DNA from: Mycolicibacterium sp. ND9-15
Lineage (GTDB): Bacteria > Actinomycetota > Actinomycetes > Mycobacteriales > Mycobacteriaceae
Length of the DNA stretch: 64,000 nt
Assembly: GCF_035918395.1 (NCBI RefSeq)
Contig: NZ_CP142362.1
Coordinates: 4,253,501-4,317,500 of the forward strand
Direction of reading: 5' to 3'
Part shown: positions 18,728-27,716 of the stretch, piece after piece
Layout of the letters: every line of letters begins with the position of its first letter
Numbering within the stretch: position 1 is the stretch's first letter
Notes under the pieces: generated by a model
Seen by the model: only the letters and a program-made list of their open reading frames with translations
Told to the model about the DNA's origin: nothing
Database searches by the model: none
Made by a program: the position numbers and the translations under genes

Positions 18728-21177
18728 GGTTTCTCCGCAGATGTCAGGAACTCCGTAGCCTCGGCCGCCGTCCCGCCGGTCGTCGCGTCGACGTCGGCGG
18801 AAACCGGAGCCGCCGCCGCGGTGGTCGGTGCGGGGGCGGGCGACGTCGAGCCGGCTATCCGGCGCAGCTGGGCTGCCGCGGTCTTGTAGATGGGCTGCTT
18901 GGACACCGGATCCCAGTCGGTGATCGTCAACTCGTTGGCGGCGCGGTGATGCCCCGTTTCTTCGTCGACATCCCAATAGCCGTAGTGAAATGGCAAGAAC
19001 AGCACGCCGTTGCGGATTCCACAGACCCGGGCCTGGGCGGTCACCGACCCCCGCGGCGTGCTGATCTCGAGGACGTCGCCCTCTGTGACGCCGAACCGGC
19101 CGGCGTCGGCTTTCGACACCTCCACCCAGACATCCGGGGCGGCCGCCTGCAGTTGCGGTGCGCGCCCTGTCTTGGTGCGAGTGTGGAACTGGTAGAGGGT
19201 CCGGCCGGTGATCAACGCGAACGGATACTCGGCGCGCGGTGGCTCGTGCGGCGGAATGTATTCGGCCGCCTTGATGATCGCCTTACCCAGGGGATTCATC
19301 GCGCGATACTCGGTGGGCTCCAGTGGCGCGCCGGTGATCAGGTCCTTGCCGTAGGCCTCGCAGTAATCGGGCGTCGCCCAGAATCGGCCGTCGGCGTACA
19401 GCCGCTCGGTGCCGTCGGGATTGTCTGCGTTACAGGGCCATTGCACTCCGCCGGAGTCCCGCAGCTTGTCGTAGCTCAGACCGGTGTAGTCACACGGACG
19501 TCCGGCACTGCATCGCTTCCACGCCTCGAATGCCGACTCGGCGTCGGTCCACGGCGGCAGGGGTGCGCCGTCGCTGTCCCGGAAGTCCATCCGCCGCGCG
19601 TAGTCGAGGAAGATGTCCAGATCCGACTTCGCCTCGCCCGGTGGGTCGACGGCCTTGTCCGAGAGGTGAACGGTGCGATCGGCGTTGGTGAAGGTGCCCG
19701 TCTTCTCACCCCATGCCGCGGCGGGCAGCACCACGTCGGCGAGTTCGGTGGTCTCGGTGCGGAAGACGTCCTGGACGATCACGAACAACCGGTCTTGGCC
19801 CAGGATGTCTCGGATACGGTGCAGTTCGGGAAGCGACACAGCGGGGTTGGTGGCACTGATCCACAGCAGCCGCAACGTGCCCTGCTCGGCGTAACGAAAC
19901 ATCTGCATCGCGTGCGTCGGCGGCGCGTAGTGCGGAATCTGCAACTTGTCGATGTTCCACAGCCGCGCGAGCTCTTCGATATGAGAGTCGTTGGACCAGT
20001 TGCGGAATCCCGCCAGATCACCGTCCGCGCCGCACTCGCGGGTGTTCTCCGCAGTGGGTTGGCCGTTCATTTGCAGGATTCCGCACCCCGGCTTGCCCAG
20101 CATTCCGCGAACGATGTGAATGTTGTTGACCTGCACGGCCGCAGCCGTGGCCTGATGGGATTGGTAGAAGCCCTGCAGGACGGTCGACAGGAGTGTGTCG
20201 GCAGTGCCGAGCAGTCGTGCGGCCTCCCGGATGTCCTCGGCGGGCACGTCGCAGATTTCCGCGACACGGTCGGGTGGGAACTCGGCAACCCTCTTGCGCA
20301 GCTCGTCGAAGCCGACCGCATTGGCGTCGACGTAGTCGTGGTCGACCCAGTCGTTGCGCAGGATCTCGTGCAGAAGCCCGTTCATCAACGCGACGTTGGT
20401 GCCCGGCATGGGCGCGAGATGCACCGTGGCGTGCTGCGCGACGGGAGTCGGTCGCGGATCGACGCACACGATGGCGGGCGGGTCCTCACCGGCCAGCCTG
20501 TCGAGCATCCGCATCCACAACACGGTTTGGGTCTCGGCGACGTTGTGCCCGAAGAGGGCGATCACGTCGGCGTGGTCGACGTCGGTGTAGGAGCCGGGCT
20601 GGCCGTCGCAGGCGAACGACTCCTTGAGCGCCTCGGCCGCCGTCGCGGTGCACAGCCGGGTGTTTCCGTCGACGTGGTTGGTGCCGATCGCGCCGTGGGC
20701 GATCACACCCTGCGTGTAGTACTCCTCGAGGAAAAGCTGACCGCTGGTGTAGAAACCGAACGAGCTCGGACCCAACGTGTCGAGCAGATGTTTGCTGCGG
20801 CGTACGATCCGCTCCATTGCGGTGTCCCAGTCGGTTTCGACCAGTTTGCCGTTCTGGCGCACCAACGGAGCGGTGAGCCGGTCGGCGGATGCCCCTGCCT
20901 GCCACCCGAAGAGGTCCTTGGTGTCGACCCGGCCGTGGTTGACGCGATCGACGGCCCGTCCGCGGACGCCGACGATGCGGCCGTCCTTGACCGCGATGTC
21001 GAGTCCGTCGCCGTTGGAATGCAGCACCGACGCTGAGGGCACCCACCGGTCGACCGCTTCCGGGTCCAGCCCGTCGGCGATGTGCATGTCGACTCGGTCG
21101 GGCCAGTGTCCGCCCTTTCCGTACGGCGTGCGTATGCCCCATGGTTCAGCGACGCGATCGCGCTTCGTATCACTCAT
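18724..21177 (-). CDS. Molybdopterin oxidoreductase without the usual N-terminal Fe-S cysteines
   Basis: The 817-residue protein resembles the NarB/NasC/formate dehydrogenase group of the DMSO reductase superfamily. It has the DLFGWQAGASADRLTAPLVR segment, NTRLCTATAAEAL where a Cys could ligate molybdenum, FNTN-type dinucleotide-binding segments, and a C-terminal molydopterin-binding beta-barrel (ITGRTLYQFHTRTKTGR). Relatives I remember carry a CxxCSxGC cluster motif after WVxSA. Here that segment reads SASVLHSNGDGLDI with no cysteine. The start at 21177 has GGAGGCAGGG upstream. The substrate is unknown. Confidence 0.8.
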   Translation of the reverse strand: MSDTKRDRVAEPWGIRTPYGKGGHWPDRVDMHIADGLDPEAVDRWVPSASVLHSNGDGLDIAVKDGRIVGVRGRAVDRVNHGRVDTKDLFGWQAGASADRLTAPLVRQNGKLVETDWDTAMERIVRRSKHLLDTLGPSSFGFYTSGQLFLEEYYTQGVIAHGAIGTNHVDGNTRLCTATAAEALKESFACDGQPGSYTDVDHADVIALFGHNVAETQTVLWMRMLDRLAGEDPPAIVCVDPRPTPVAQHATVHLAPMPGTNVALMNGLLHEILRNDWVDHDYVDANAVGFDELRKRVAEFPPDRVAEICDVPAEDIREAARLLGTADTLLSTVLQGFYQSHQATAAAVQVNNIHIVRGMLGKPGCGILQMNGQPTAENTRECGADGDLAGFRNWSNDSHIEELARLWNIDKLQIPHYAPPTHAMQMFRYAEQGTLRLLWISATNPAVSLPELHRIRDILGQDRLFVIVQDVFRTETTELADVVLPAAAWGEKTGTFTNADRTVHLSDKAVDPPGEAKSDLDIFLDYARRMDFRDSDGAPLPPWTDAESAFEAWKRCSAGRPCDYTGLSYDKLRDSGGVQWPCNADNPDGTERLYADGRFWATPDYCEAYGKDLITGAPLEPTEYRAMNPLGKAIIKAAEYIPPHEPPRAEYPFALITGRTLYQFHTRTKTGRAPQLQAAAPDVWVEVSKADAGRFGVTEGDVLEISTPRGSVTAQARVCGIRNGVLFLPFHYGYWDVDEETGHHRAANELTITDWDPVSKQPIYKTAAAQLRRIAGSTSPAPAPTTAAAAPVSADVDATTGGTAAEATEFLTSAEKP

Positions 21178-21297
21178 CCCTGCCTCCGGCAGCATGCTGC
21201 GGGTACGGGCATGGGCAGTTCTCCCAATCCTTGACACCGCCGGAGACGGGCTACCCACCTACGGCTGCGCGAAACGCCCGGATCGGGTCGCAACTGA

Positions 21298-21837
21298 TCA
21301 GGGCAAACACTGTGCAGCCAGAGTGATCTCGGCGCTCATATTGCTTTTCATCATGGTCAGCGCCGCGTCGTTGAGTTCCGGGTCGATGTGAGCGACCGCA
21401 TCCGGTGGGACGACGACCGGAAAGTGCCGGACATAGGCGTCCAGCGCGGTGTAGAGGATGCACTGCTCGGTGACCTGACCGGTGAGGACCACCCGCTGCG
21501 GCTCCAGTTGCCCCAGCAGGTAGGCCAGCGATGTGGCGTAGAAGGCGCTGTGGCGCACCTTGGTCAGCATCCGGCAGCCCTTCTGCGGGACGATCGGCTC
21601 GACCAGGTCGGGCCGCTCACCCTGCAGTGCCGACTGCACGATATCGCTGAACTGGGCGCTGAAATCGCCGTAGTTGTCGTTGACGTAGATGAGGTCGACG
21701 TCGTCGCGTTCGCCGGCCTCGGCGACGAGCCGGGCCAGCGGGTCGATGATCTCGGCGACATGTGGCGCCAACTTCTCGGCGTCGGGATGACGGTAGGTGT
21801 TCATCATGTCGATGACCAGCACAACGGTGTCACTCAT
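21298..21837 (-). CDS. Isochorismatase-like cysteine hydrolase
   Basis: The 179-residue protein has the isochorismatase/nicotinamidase fold: VLVIDMMNTYRHPD with the catalytic Asp near residue 9, KVRHSAFYAT in the middle, and TGQVTEQCILYTALDAY with the nucleophilic Cys near residue 127. Family members hydrolyse isochorismate, nicotinamide or similar amides. The metal-binding motif of PncA is not clear, so true nicotinamidase activity is not claimed. It is divergent from nadE, 43 bases apart. Confidence 0.8.
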   Translation of the reverse strand: MSDTVVLVIDMMNTYRHPDAEKLAPHVAEIIDPLARLVAEAGERDDVDLIYVNDNYGDFSAQFSDIVQSALQGERPDLVEPIVPQKGCRMLTKVRHSAFYATSLAYLLGQLEPQRVVLTGQVTEQCILYTALDAYVRHFPVVVPPDAVAHIDPELNDAALTMMKSNMSAEITLAAQCLP

Positions 21838-21880
21838 GGGGACTTGCATACCCCGTTCCGTTTTCGGGCAACAATGAGGC

Positions 21881-23923
21881 ATGGATTTCTACTCGGCGTA
21901 CCGGCACGGCTTCGTCCGCGTCGCCGCCTGCACGCACCGCACGGCGCTTGCCGACCCGCCGGCCAATGCCGAATCGGTGCTGCGGTTGGCACGCGCCTGC
22001 CACGACGACAATGTCGCGCTCGCGGTCTTCCCGGAGCTGACGCTGTCGGGGTACTCGATCGAGGACATCGTGATGCAGGACGCACTGCTCGATGCGGTCG
22101 AGGACGCGGTGCTCGACATCGTCGTCGCGTCGGCAGATCTCATGCCGGTGCTGGCGGTCGGTGCCCCGCTGCGCTATCGGCACCGGATCTACAACACCGC
22201 CGTGGTGATCCATCGTGGGCGGGTGCTCGGCGTGGCGCCGAAGTCCTACCTGCCGACGTACCGGGAGTTCTACGAGCGACGCCAGATGGCTCCGGGTGAC
22301 GATGTGCGCGGCGCGATCAGAATGGGCGACACCGACGTGCCTTTCGGCCCCGATCTGTTGTTCACCGCGACCGACATGCCGGGCTTTGTGTTGCACGTCG
22401 AGATCTGCGAAGACATGTTCGTGCCGATCCCGCCGAGCGCGTCGGCGGCGTTGGCCGGCGCGACGGTATTGGCCAACCTGTCCGGCAGCCCGATCACGAT
22501 CGGCCGGGCCGAGGACCGCTGCCTGCTGGCCCGCTCGGCGTCGGCGCGGTGCCTGGCCGCCTACGTCTACGCCGCGGCGGGGGAGGGCGAGTCGACGACC
22601 GACCTCGCCTGGGACGGCCAGACGATGATCTGGGAGAACGGCGAGTGCCTTGCGCAGTCCGAGCGGTTCCCGAAGGGCGAGCGCCGATCGGTTGCCGACG
22701 TCGACCTGGAATTGCTGCGCGCTGAACGCATCCGGATGGGCACCTTCGACGACAACCGCAGACACCACGGCGCCTCGACGGACTCCTATCGGCGGGTGGA
22801 GTTCCAGCTCGATCCACCGTCCGGTGACATCGGCCTGCTCCGGCACATCGAGCGGTTTCCGTTCGTGCCATCGGATCCCGAACGACTGGAACAGGATTGC
22901 TACGAGGCCTACAACATTCAGGTGGCCGGGCTCGAACAACGGTTGCGTGCGCTGCACTACCCGAAGATCGTCCTCGGGCTGTCCGGAGGTTTGGACTCGA
23001 CCCATGCGCTGATCGTCGCCGCCCGGGCGATGGATCGCGAACAGCGCCCACGCAGCGACATTCTCGCGTTCACCATGCCGGGTTTCGCCACCGGAGACCG
23101 CACCAGGGGCAACGCGTTGCGGTTGGCCGAGGCGCTGGGCGTGACGTTCACCGAACTCGACATCAAGTCGACGGCGGAACTGATGCTCAAGAACATGGAC
23201 CACCCATTCGGTCGCGGCGAGAAGGTCTACGATGTCACGTTCGAGAACGTGCAGGCCGGGCTGCGCACGGACTATCTGTTCCGGCTGGCCAATCAGCGCG
23301 GCGGGATCGTGCTGGGCACCGGCGACCTGTCCGAGCTCGCGCTCGGATGGTCGACCTACGGCGTCGGCGACCAGATGTCGCACTACAACGTCAACGGCGG
23401 CGTGCCGAAGACGTTGATCCAGCACCTGATTCGCTGGGTGATCACCTCCAAGCAATTCGACGACACGGTCAACGAGGTGCTGCAATCGGTGCTCGACACC
23501 GAGATCTCGCCGGAACTGATACCCGCCGGCGAGGACGAAGAGATCCAGAGCAGCGAGTCCAAGGTCGGACCCTATGTGCTGCAAGACTTCTCGTTGTTCC
23601 AGGTGCTGCGCTTCGGGTTCCGCCCCTCGAAGGTGGCGTTCCTGGCCTGGCATGCCTGGAGCGATCCTGGGCGCGGCGACTGGCCGACCGGCTTTCCCGA
23701 GGACAAGCGGCCTGCCTACTCGCTGAAGGAGATTCGGCATTGGCTGCAGGTGTTCGCACAGCGCTACTATTCGTTCGCACAGTTCAAGCGCTCGGCCGTG
23801 CCGAACGGGCCGAAGGTCTCGCACGGCGGATCGCTTTCCCCGCGCGGTGACTGGCGGGCGCCGTCGGACATGTCCGCCCGTATCTGGCTCGACGAGATCG
23901 AGCGGGAGATCCCCGAGGAGTAA
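21881..23923 (+). CDS. nadE: Glutamine-dependent NAD+ synthetase
   Basis: The 680-residue enzyme converts nicotinic acid adenine dinucleotide to NAD+ using ammonia from glutamine. The N-terminal nitrilase-type glutaminase triad falls at Glu52 (FPELTLSG), Lys121 (APKSYLPT) and Cys176 (VEICEDMF), the same numbers as in the M. tuberculosis enzyme. The C-terminal synthetase domain has the ATP loop LGLSGGLDSTHA near residue 370. The ribosome site before the ATG is weak. A hairpin follows the stop. Confidence 0.96.
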   Translation: MDFYSAYRHGFVRVAACTHRTALADPPANAESVLRLARACHDDNVALAVFPELTLSGYSIEDIVMQDALLDAVEDAVLDIVVASADLMPVLAVGAPLRYRHRIYNTAVVIHRGRVLGVAPKSYLPTYREFYERRQMAPGDDVRGAIRMGDTDVPFGPDLLFTATDMPGFVLHVEICEDMFVPIPPSASAALAGATVLANLSGSPITIGRAEDRCLLARSASARCLAAYVYAAAGEGESTTDLAWDGQTMIWENGECLAQSERFPKGERRSVADVDLELLRAERIRMGTFDDNRRHHGASTDSYRRVEFQLDPPSGDIGLLRHIERFPFVPSDPERLEQDCYEAYNIQVAGLEQRLRALHYPKIVLGLSGGLDSTHALIVAARAMDREQRPRSDILAFTMPGFATGDRTRGNALRLAEALGVTFTELDIKSTAELMLKNMDHPFGRGEKVYDVTFENVQAGLRTDYLFRLANQRGGIVLGTGDLSELALGWSTYGVGDQMSHYNVNGGVPKTLIQHLIRWVITSKQFDDTVNEVLQSVLDTEISPELIPAGEDEEIQSSESKVGPYVLQDFSLFQVLRFGFRPSKVAFLAWHAWSDPGRGDWPTGFPEDKRPAYSLKEIRHWLQVFAQRYYSFAQFKRSAVPNGPKVSHGGSLSPRGDWRAPSDMSARIWLDEIEREIPEE

Positions 23924-23965
23924 CGCGATTCGGTGCGTATCCGATCGCTAGCGCACCGAAACGCG
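23924..23965. terminator. Hairpin between convergent nadE and methyltransferase genes
   Basis: CGCGATTCGGTGCG (23924-23937) pairs with 23952-23965 at 13 of 14 positions. It overlaps the end of the minus-strand gene. The TTCGGTGCG core also occurs in the hairpin at 17352-17404. Confidence 0.55.
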
Positions 23966-24559
23966 CCCGACGTAGGGCACGAACCGGCCCACGGTCGCGA
24001 GATAGTCGCGGTATGCGTCGCCGTGTGTGGCGAGCAGATACGGCTCCTCGACGACACGCACCTGAGCCTCGATCGTCGCGATCAGCAGGACGAAGCCGAC
24101 GACAGCGACGACATTCGGTGTGATCAATGCGATCCCCAGGCCGAAAATCAACATCGCGGTGAAGATCGGATTGCGCACCCAACCGAACACGCCGCTGCGG
24201 ACGAGCGTCGTGGTCTCGCCCGCGTCCACCCCGATCCGCCACGAGTCACCCATGTCGAACTGGGCGTAGAGCGTTGCGATGATGCCGAGTACCGCGATCA
24301 CGATGCCGGCGATGTTCAGCCACGGGCGGTCGAACGGTGCCAACGGTGCGACGACACCGGCCAACTGCAGGGCCGGCGCGACGACCGCGGCGCCCATGGC
24401 CACGATGAAGCCCACCCCGGCGAACCACTCGAGCGACAGCGGCCGGCCGCTGATGCCGCGGAAGCCGGTCGAGCCGGTCCGGCGGCGCTGTCGCCAACTG
24501 CGCCAACCGAACCCGAGTAAGGCAAACGACACGAACAGGACGATTGCGGTGATCGGCAT
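23948..24559 (-). CDS. Isoprenylcysteine carboxyl methyltransferase (ICMT)-family membrane protein
   Basis: The 203-residue integral membrane protein has four to five hydrophobic segments. It also has the family motif VFGWVRNPIFTAMLIFGLGIAL and the C-terminal EEPYLLATHGDAYRDYLATVGRFVP signature of ICMT/phospholipid N-methyltransferases. In bacteria these transfer methyl groups from S-adenosylmethionine to lipids or unknown acceptors. ATG at 24559 is preceded on the minus strand by GAAGGAGTCAGC. It is convergent with nadE. Confidence 0.8.
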   Translation of the reverse strand: MPITAIVLFVSFALLGFGWRSWRQRRRTGSTGFRGISGRPLSLEWFAGVGFIVAMGAAVVAPALQLAGVVAPLAPFDRPWLNIAGIVIAVLGIIATLYAQFDMGDSWRIGVDAGETTTLVRSGVFGWVRNPIFTAMLIFGLGIALITPNVVAVVGFVLLIATIEAQVRVVEEPYLLATHGDAYRDYLATVGRFVPYVGRVSVR

Positions 24560-24579
24560 GCTGACTCCTTCGCGGACTC

Positions 24580-24632
24580 GCGATCTGTGGAGCCGCACCG
24601 GCGGTGAGCGCCGGTAGCGCTCCACAAATCGC
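24580..24632 (-). terminator. Hairpin after the crotonase gene
   Basis: GCGATCTGTGGAGC (24580-24593) pairs with 24619-24632 at 13 of 14 positions. An inner ACCGGCG/CGCCGGT stem lies in the loop. It sits between the crotonase stop and the methyltransferase start. Confidence 0.5.
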
Positions 24633-24635
24633 AAG

Positions 24636-25472
24636 TCAGAGGCGGCCGCCGATCCGCAGGTCGGGATGCACCCAGTTCGGGGAGCGGCGCTCCTTGAACG
24701 CCATGAACCCTTCGATTGACTCGGGCGCACCGAGGCTGGCCTGCATCCCGATACGGTCGTAGAGGCCGATGTAGTTGTCGAGGCTGGACTTGACGACCGT
24801 TCTGGCCGCGGGCGCGGTACGGCAACACTGCGCCAGGACCTCCCGAGCGGCCTCGGGCAGCTCGTCGTGGGGCACCACCCGGGCCACCATGCCCCAGTCG
24901 TGCGCCTCGGCCGCGGACAGCGTTCGCCCGGTGAACATCAGGTCGCGAGTGCGAACCGGCCCGATCAGCCGGGCCAGCATGTGGCTGTAGTACGTGTCGG
25001 CGATCCCGCGGTACAGCTCGGGCACCCGGAATGTGGCCCGCTCACTGACCACGGCCATGTCGGCGCACAGCGCGATCTGCAGCCCACCGCCCTGGCACAG
25101 CCCGTTCACCGCCGCCACCACGGGTTTCGCGGACTGGCGCAGCGTGTCGAACGGCAATGCGTCCATCCCCAGCGCGGGCCCGAAGGTCATCCAGTTGTCG
25201 GCGCCGCCCCCGCCCATGTCCCCGCCGGGCGCGAAGACGTCGCCGGTGCCCGTGATCAGCAGTCCGGCGAGATCCGGATCGCCCTCGACGTGCTTGACCG
25301 CGTACTTGATCCCGAAATACATCGCGGGCGTCATCGCGTTGCGGGCCTCCGGCCGGTCGAGCCGGCACACCCCGAACGCGCCTTCGCGGGTGAACTTCAG
25401 GAACGGGGTGCCGAGCCAGTCGCCCTCGGGCGGTCGCGGGCTGCTGGTGGTGCTCGGCTGGGTGGTCGTCAT
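24636..25472 (-). CDS. Enoyl-CoA hydratase/isomerase (crotonase) family protein
   Basis: The 278-residue protein has the crotonase fold. The first oxyanion region is ITGTGDVFAPGGDM near residue 75. The second is VVAAVNGLCQGGGLQIALCADMAVVSERATF near residue 120. A C-terminal helix carries FMAFKERRSP. It probably acts on an acyl-CoA in lipid or steroid catabolism, substrate unknown. The ATG at 25472 overlaps the ribokinase stop by ATGA, so it is translated with that gene. Confidence 0.85.
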   Translation of the reverse strand: MTTTQPSTTSSPRPPEGDWLGTPFLKFTREGAFGVCRLDRPEARNAMTPAMYFGIKYAVKHVEGDPDLAGLLITGTGDVFAPGGDMGGGGADNWMTFGPALGMDALPFDTLRQSAKPVVAAVNGLCQGGGLQIALCADMAVVSERATFRVPELYRGIADTYYSHMLARLIGPVRTRDLMFTGRTLSAAEAHDWGMVARVVPHDELPEAAREVLAQCCRTAPAARTVVKSSLDNYIGLYDRIGMQASLGAPESIEGFMAFKERRSPNWVHPDLRIGGRL

Positions 25473-26359
25473 AGCTGCCTTTCTGTCGCTCGGTTGGATA
25501 CCGCGTCGTCGATGGCCTCGGCGTACGGCGCACAATCGCCCGCCCCCGGGACCAACGTCGACAAGGCCGCCGCGGCGCAGGCTCGCCGCAGTGCGGTCTC
25601 GTGACCGTCGAGCCAGTGCGCGGCGAGCACGCCGGCGAACACGTCACCCGCGCCGGTGGTGTCCACCGCCCGCACCGCCGGTGCCGGGACGTTGAAGCGT
25701 TCGCCGTCGCCCAGATAGCTCGCCCCGCGCGAACCGCGGGTGATCACCAGATGGGGCACCGGCCAGTGCCACTCGCCGGCCTCGGCCTCGTTGACCACGA
25801 CGACGTCGGCCAACTCGGACAACGCGAGCAGGTCGTGCGGTGCGGCCCCCGTCGGTGAGGCGTTCATGATCACGGCTGCACCGGCGGCGCGTGCCACCCC
25901 GGCGGCGGCTATGGCGGTGGGAATGGGGATCTCAAGTTGCAGCAACACCACGTCGCTGTCGGCTACGACGGCCCGCACCTCGGCGGAATCGACGCTCAGC
26001 GCGGCGTTCGCACCCGGTGCGACGACGATCGTGTTCTCCGCCGACGAGTCCACGAGGATGACGGCCGATCCGCTCGGGCCGGGCACCGTGACAACGCCGT
26101 CGAGGCCGACTCCGTTGGCGTCGAGGTGAGCGCGCAACCGATCGGCCGACCCGTCACTGCCGAGCGCGGCAACCAGCCGCACCGCCGCGCCGGCCCTGGC
26201 CGCCGCGACCGCCTGGTTGCCACCCTTACCGCCTGGCGAGCTCGACAGGCCGGACGCCAGCACGGTCTGGCCGGGGCGAGGCAGAGCGCGCACGGTGAAC
26301 GTGAGATCGGCGTTGACACTGCCGACCACGCATACCCGGCTGCAGACCCGCGGCGCCAT
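25469..26359 (-). CDS. rbsK: Ribokinase-like PfkB-family sugar kinase
   Basis: The 296-residue kinase carries both PfkB signatures: SSPGGKGGNQAVAAARAGA near residue 45 and AVDTTGAGDVFAGVLAAHWL near residue 235, including the catalytic Asp. Ribokinase phosphorylates ribose at O5. The position between nadE and proA matches M. tuberculosis rbsK (Rv2436). It is coupled downstream to the crotonase gene and divergent from proA. Confidence 0.85.
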   Translation of the reverse strand: MAPRVCSRVCVVGSVNADLTFTVRALPRPGQTVLASGLSSSPGGKGGNQAVAAARAGAAVRLVAALGSDGSADRLRAHLDANGVGLDGVVTVPGPSGSAVILVDSSAENTIVVAPGANAALSVDSAEVRAVVADSDVVLLQLEIPIPTAIAAAGVARAAGAAVIMNASPTGAAPHDLLALSELADVVVVNEAEAGEWHWPVPHLVITRGSRGASYLGDGERFNVPAPAVRAVDTTGAGDVFAGVLAAHWLDGHETALRRACAAAALSTLVPGAGDCAPYAEAIDDAVSNRATERQL

Positions 26360-26421
26360 AGACGCCAACGCTAATGCAGGGCCCTTACCTGACGCGTGTC
26401 GGACGCCCGGTGCTTGTTCGA

Positions 26422-26427
26422 TACCCT
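26422..26427 (+). promoter_or_regulatory. -10 box of a probable leaderless proA promoter
   Basis: TACCCT is followed by six bases and the ATG of proA, in the divergent rbsK-proA gap. Confidence 0.4.
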
Positions 26428-26433
26428 GGATAA

Positions 26434-27699
26434 ATGAGTGTGCAGGCACCCCTGGGCGCCGATGTCGCCGACCTGCGTCAGCAGGTGCACGATGCCGCCC
26501 GCCGGGCGCGCGTGGCGGCGCGCGTGCTGGCCACGCTGAGCTCCGACACCAAGAACCGGGCGCTCAACACCGCCGCTGACCACGTGCTCATGTCGACGCG
26601 GCAGATCCTGGAGGCCAACGAACACGACCTCGACTCCGCCCGCGCCGCCGGCACGCCCGAGGCCATGCTCGACCGGCTCGCGCTCAGCCCGAACCGGATC
26701 GAGGGCATCGCCGACGGGCTGCGTCAGGTGTCGCGGCTTCCCGACCCGCTGGGCGAGGTGCTGCAGGGCCGCACCCTGCCCAACGGTCTGCAACTGCGCC
26801 AGCAGCGCGTGCCGCTCGGCGTGGTCGGGATCGTCTACGAAGGCAGGCCGAACGTCACCGTCGACGCGTTCGGGTTGACGCTGAAATCCGGCAATGCGGT
26901 GCTGCTCCGCGGCAGCTCGTCGGCGGCCGACTCCAATGCAGCGCTGGTGAACGCGCTGCGGGCCGCGCTGGCCACCGAATTGCTCGAGGTCGATGCGGTG
27001 CAGTTGCTGCCCAGCGCCGACCGCGCCAGCGTCACGCACCTCATTCAGGCTCGCGGCCTGGTCGATGTCGTCATCCCGCGCGGCGGCGCGGGACTGATCG
27101 ACGCGGTGGTCCGTGACGCCACGGTCCCCACGATCGAGACGGGCGTCGGCAATTGCCATGTGTACGTCCATTCTTCGGCCGACCTCGACGTCGCCGAACG
27201 CATCCTGCTGAACGCCAAGACGCGCAGGCCCAGCGTCTGCAACGCGGCCGAATCGGTTTTGGTCGACGCCGCGATCGCCGATCGCGCGGTGCCGCGCCTG
27301 ACCAAGGCGCTGCGGGACGCCGGTGTGACGGTGCACGACAACCCGTCCGACGAGGAGTTGCGCGCCGAGTTCCTGTCGATGGACATCGCGCTGGCCGTGG
27401 TCGACGGGGTGGACGCCGCGATCGCCCACGTCAACGAGTACGGCACCGGGCACACCGAAGCCATCGTGGCAACGGATCTGGCTGCCGCGCAACGCTTCAC
27501 CGAGCGGGTTGATGCGGCCGCGGTGATGGTGAACGCGTCGACGGCGTTCACCGACGGCGAGCAGTTCGGGTTCGGTGCCGAGATCGGCATCTCCACCCAG
27601 AAGCTGCATGCCCGCGGACCCATGGGTCTGCCCGAATTGACGTCAAGCAAGTGGATTGTGTGGGGCTCGCCCGATACTGGTCACACCCGCCCCGCCTGA
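26434..27699 (+). CDS. proA: Gamma-glutamyl phosphate reductase
   Basis: The 421-residue enzyme reduces glutamyl-5-phosphate to the semialdehyde in proline synthesis, using NADPH. The aldehyde dehydrogenase-like fold shows GVVGIVYEGRPNVTVDAFGL, the catalytic Cys in KTRRPSVCNAAES (about residue 270) and the C-terminal GRGPMGLxELTSxKW-type motif (ARGPMGLPELTSSKW). Length is normal. It is followed after 17 bases by the MoxR gene, as in M. tuberculosis. Confidence 0.96.
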   Translation: MSVQAPLGADVADLRQQVHDAARRARVAARVLATLSSDTKNRALNTAADHVLMSTRQILEANEHDLDSARAAGTPEAMLDRLALSPNRIEGIADGLRQVSRLPDPLGEVLQGRTLPNGLQLRQQRVPLGVVGIVYEGRPNVTVDAFGLTLKSGNAVLLRGSSSAADSNAALVNALRAALATELLEVDAVQLLPSADRASVTHLIQARGLVDVVIPRGGAGLIDAVVRDATVPTIETGVGNCHVYVHSSADLDVAERILLNAKTRRPSVCNAAESVLVDAAIADRAVPRLTKALRDAGVTVHDNPSDEELRAEFLSMDIALAVVDGVDAAIAHVNEYGTGHTEAIVATDLAAAQRFTERVDAAAVMVNASTAFTDGEQFGFGAEIGISTQKLHARGPMGLPELTSSKWIVWGSPDTGHTRPA

Positions 27700-27716
27700 A
27701 CAGGAGACTTTGTCCG

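Noticed and set aside
18946..21036. A 696-codon open frame on the plus strand opposite the molybdopterin oxidoreductase gene.
   Set aside because: High GC content keeps antisense frames open; the product is rich in Arg, Val, Gly and His without domains, and the minus-strand gene has clear motifs and a ribosome site.
21830..23824. A 664-codon minus-strand frame opposite nadE.
   Set aside because: nadE has the exact catalytic triad; the opposite frame shows no recognisable domain and only mirrors codon bias.
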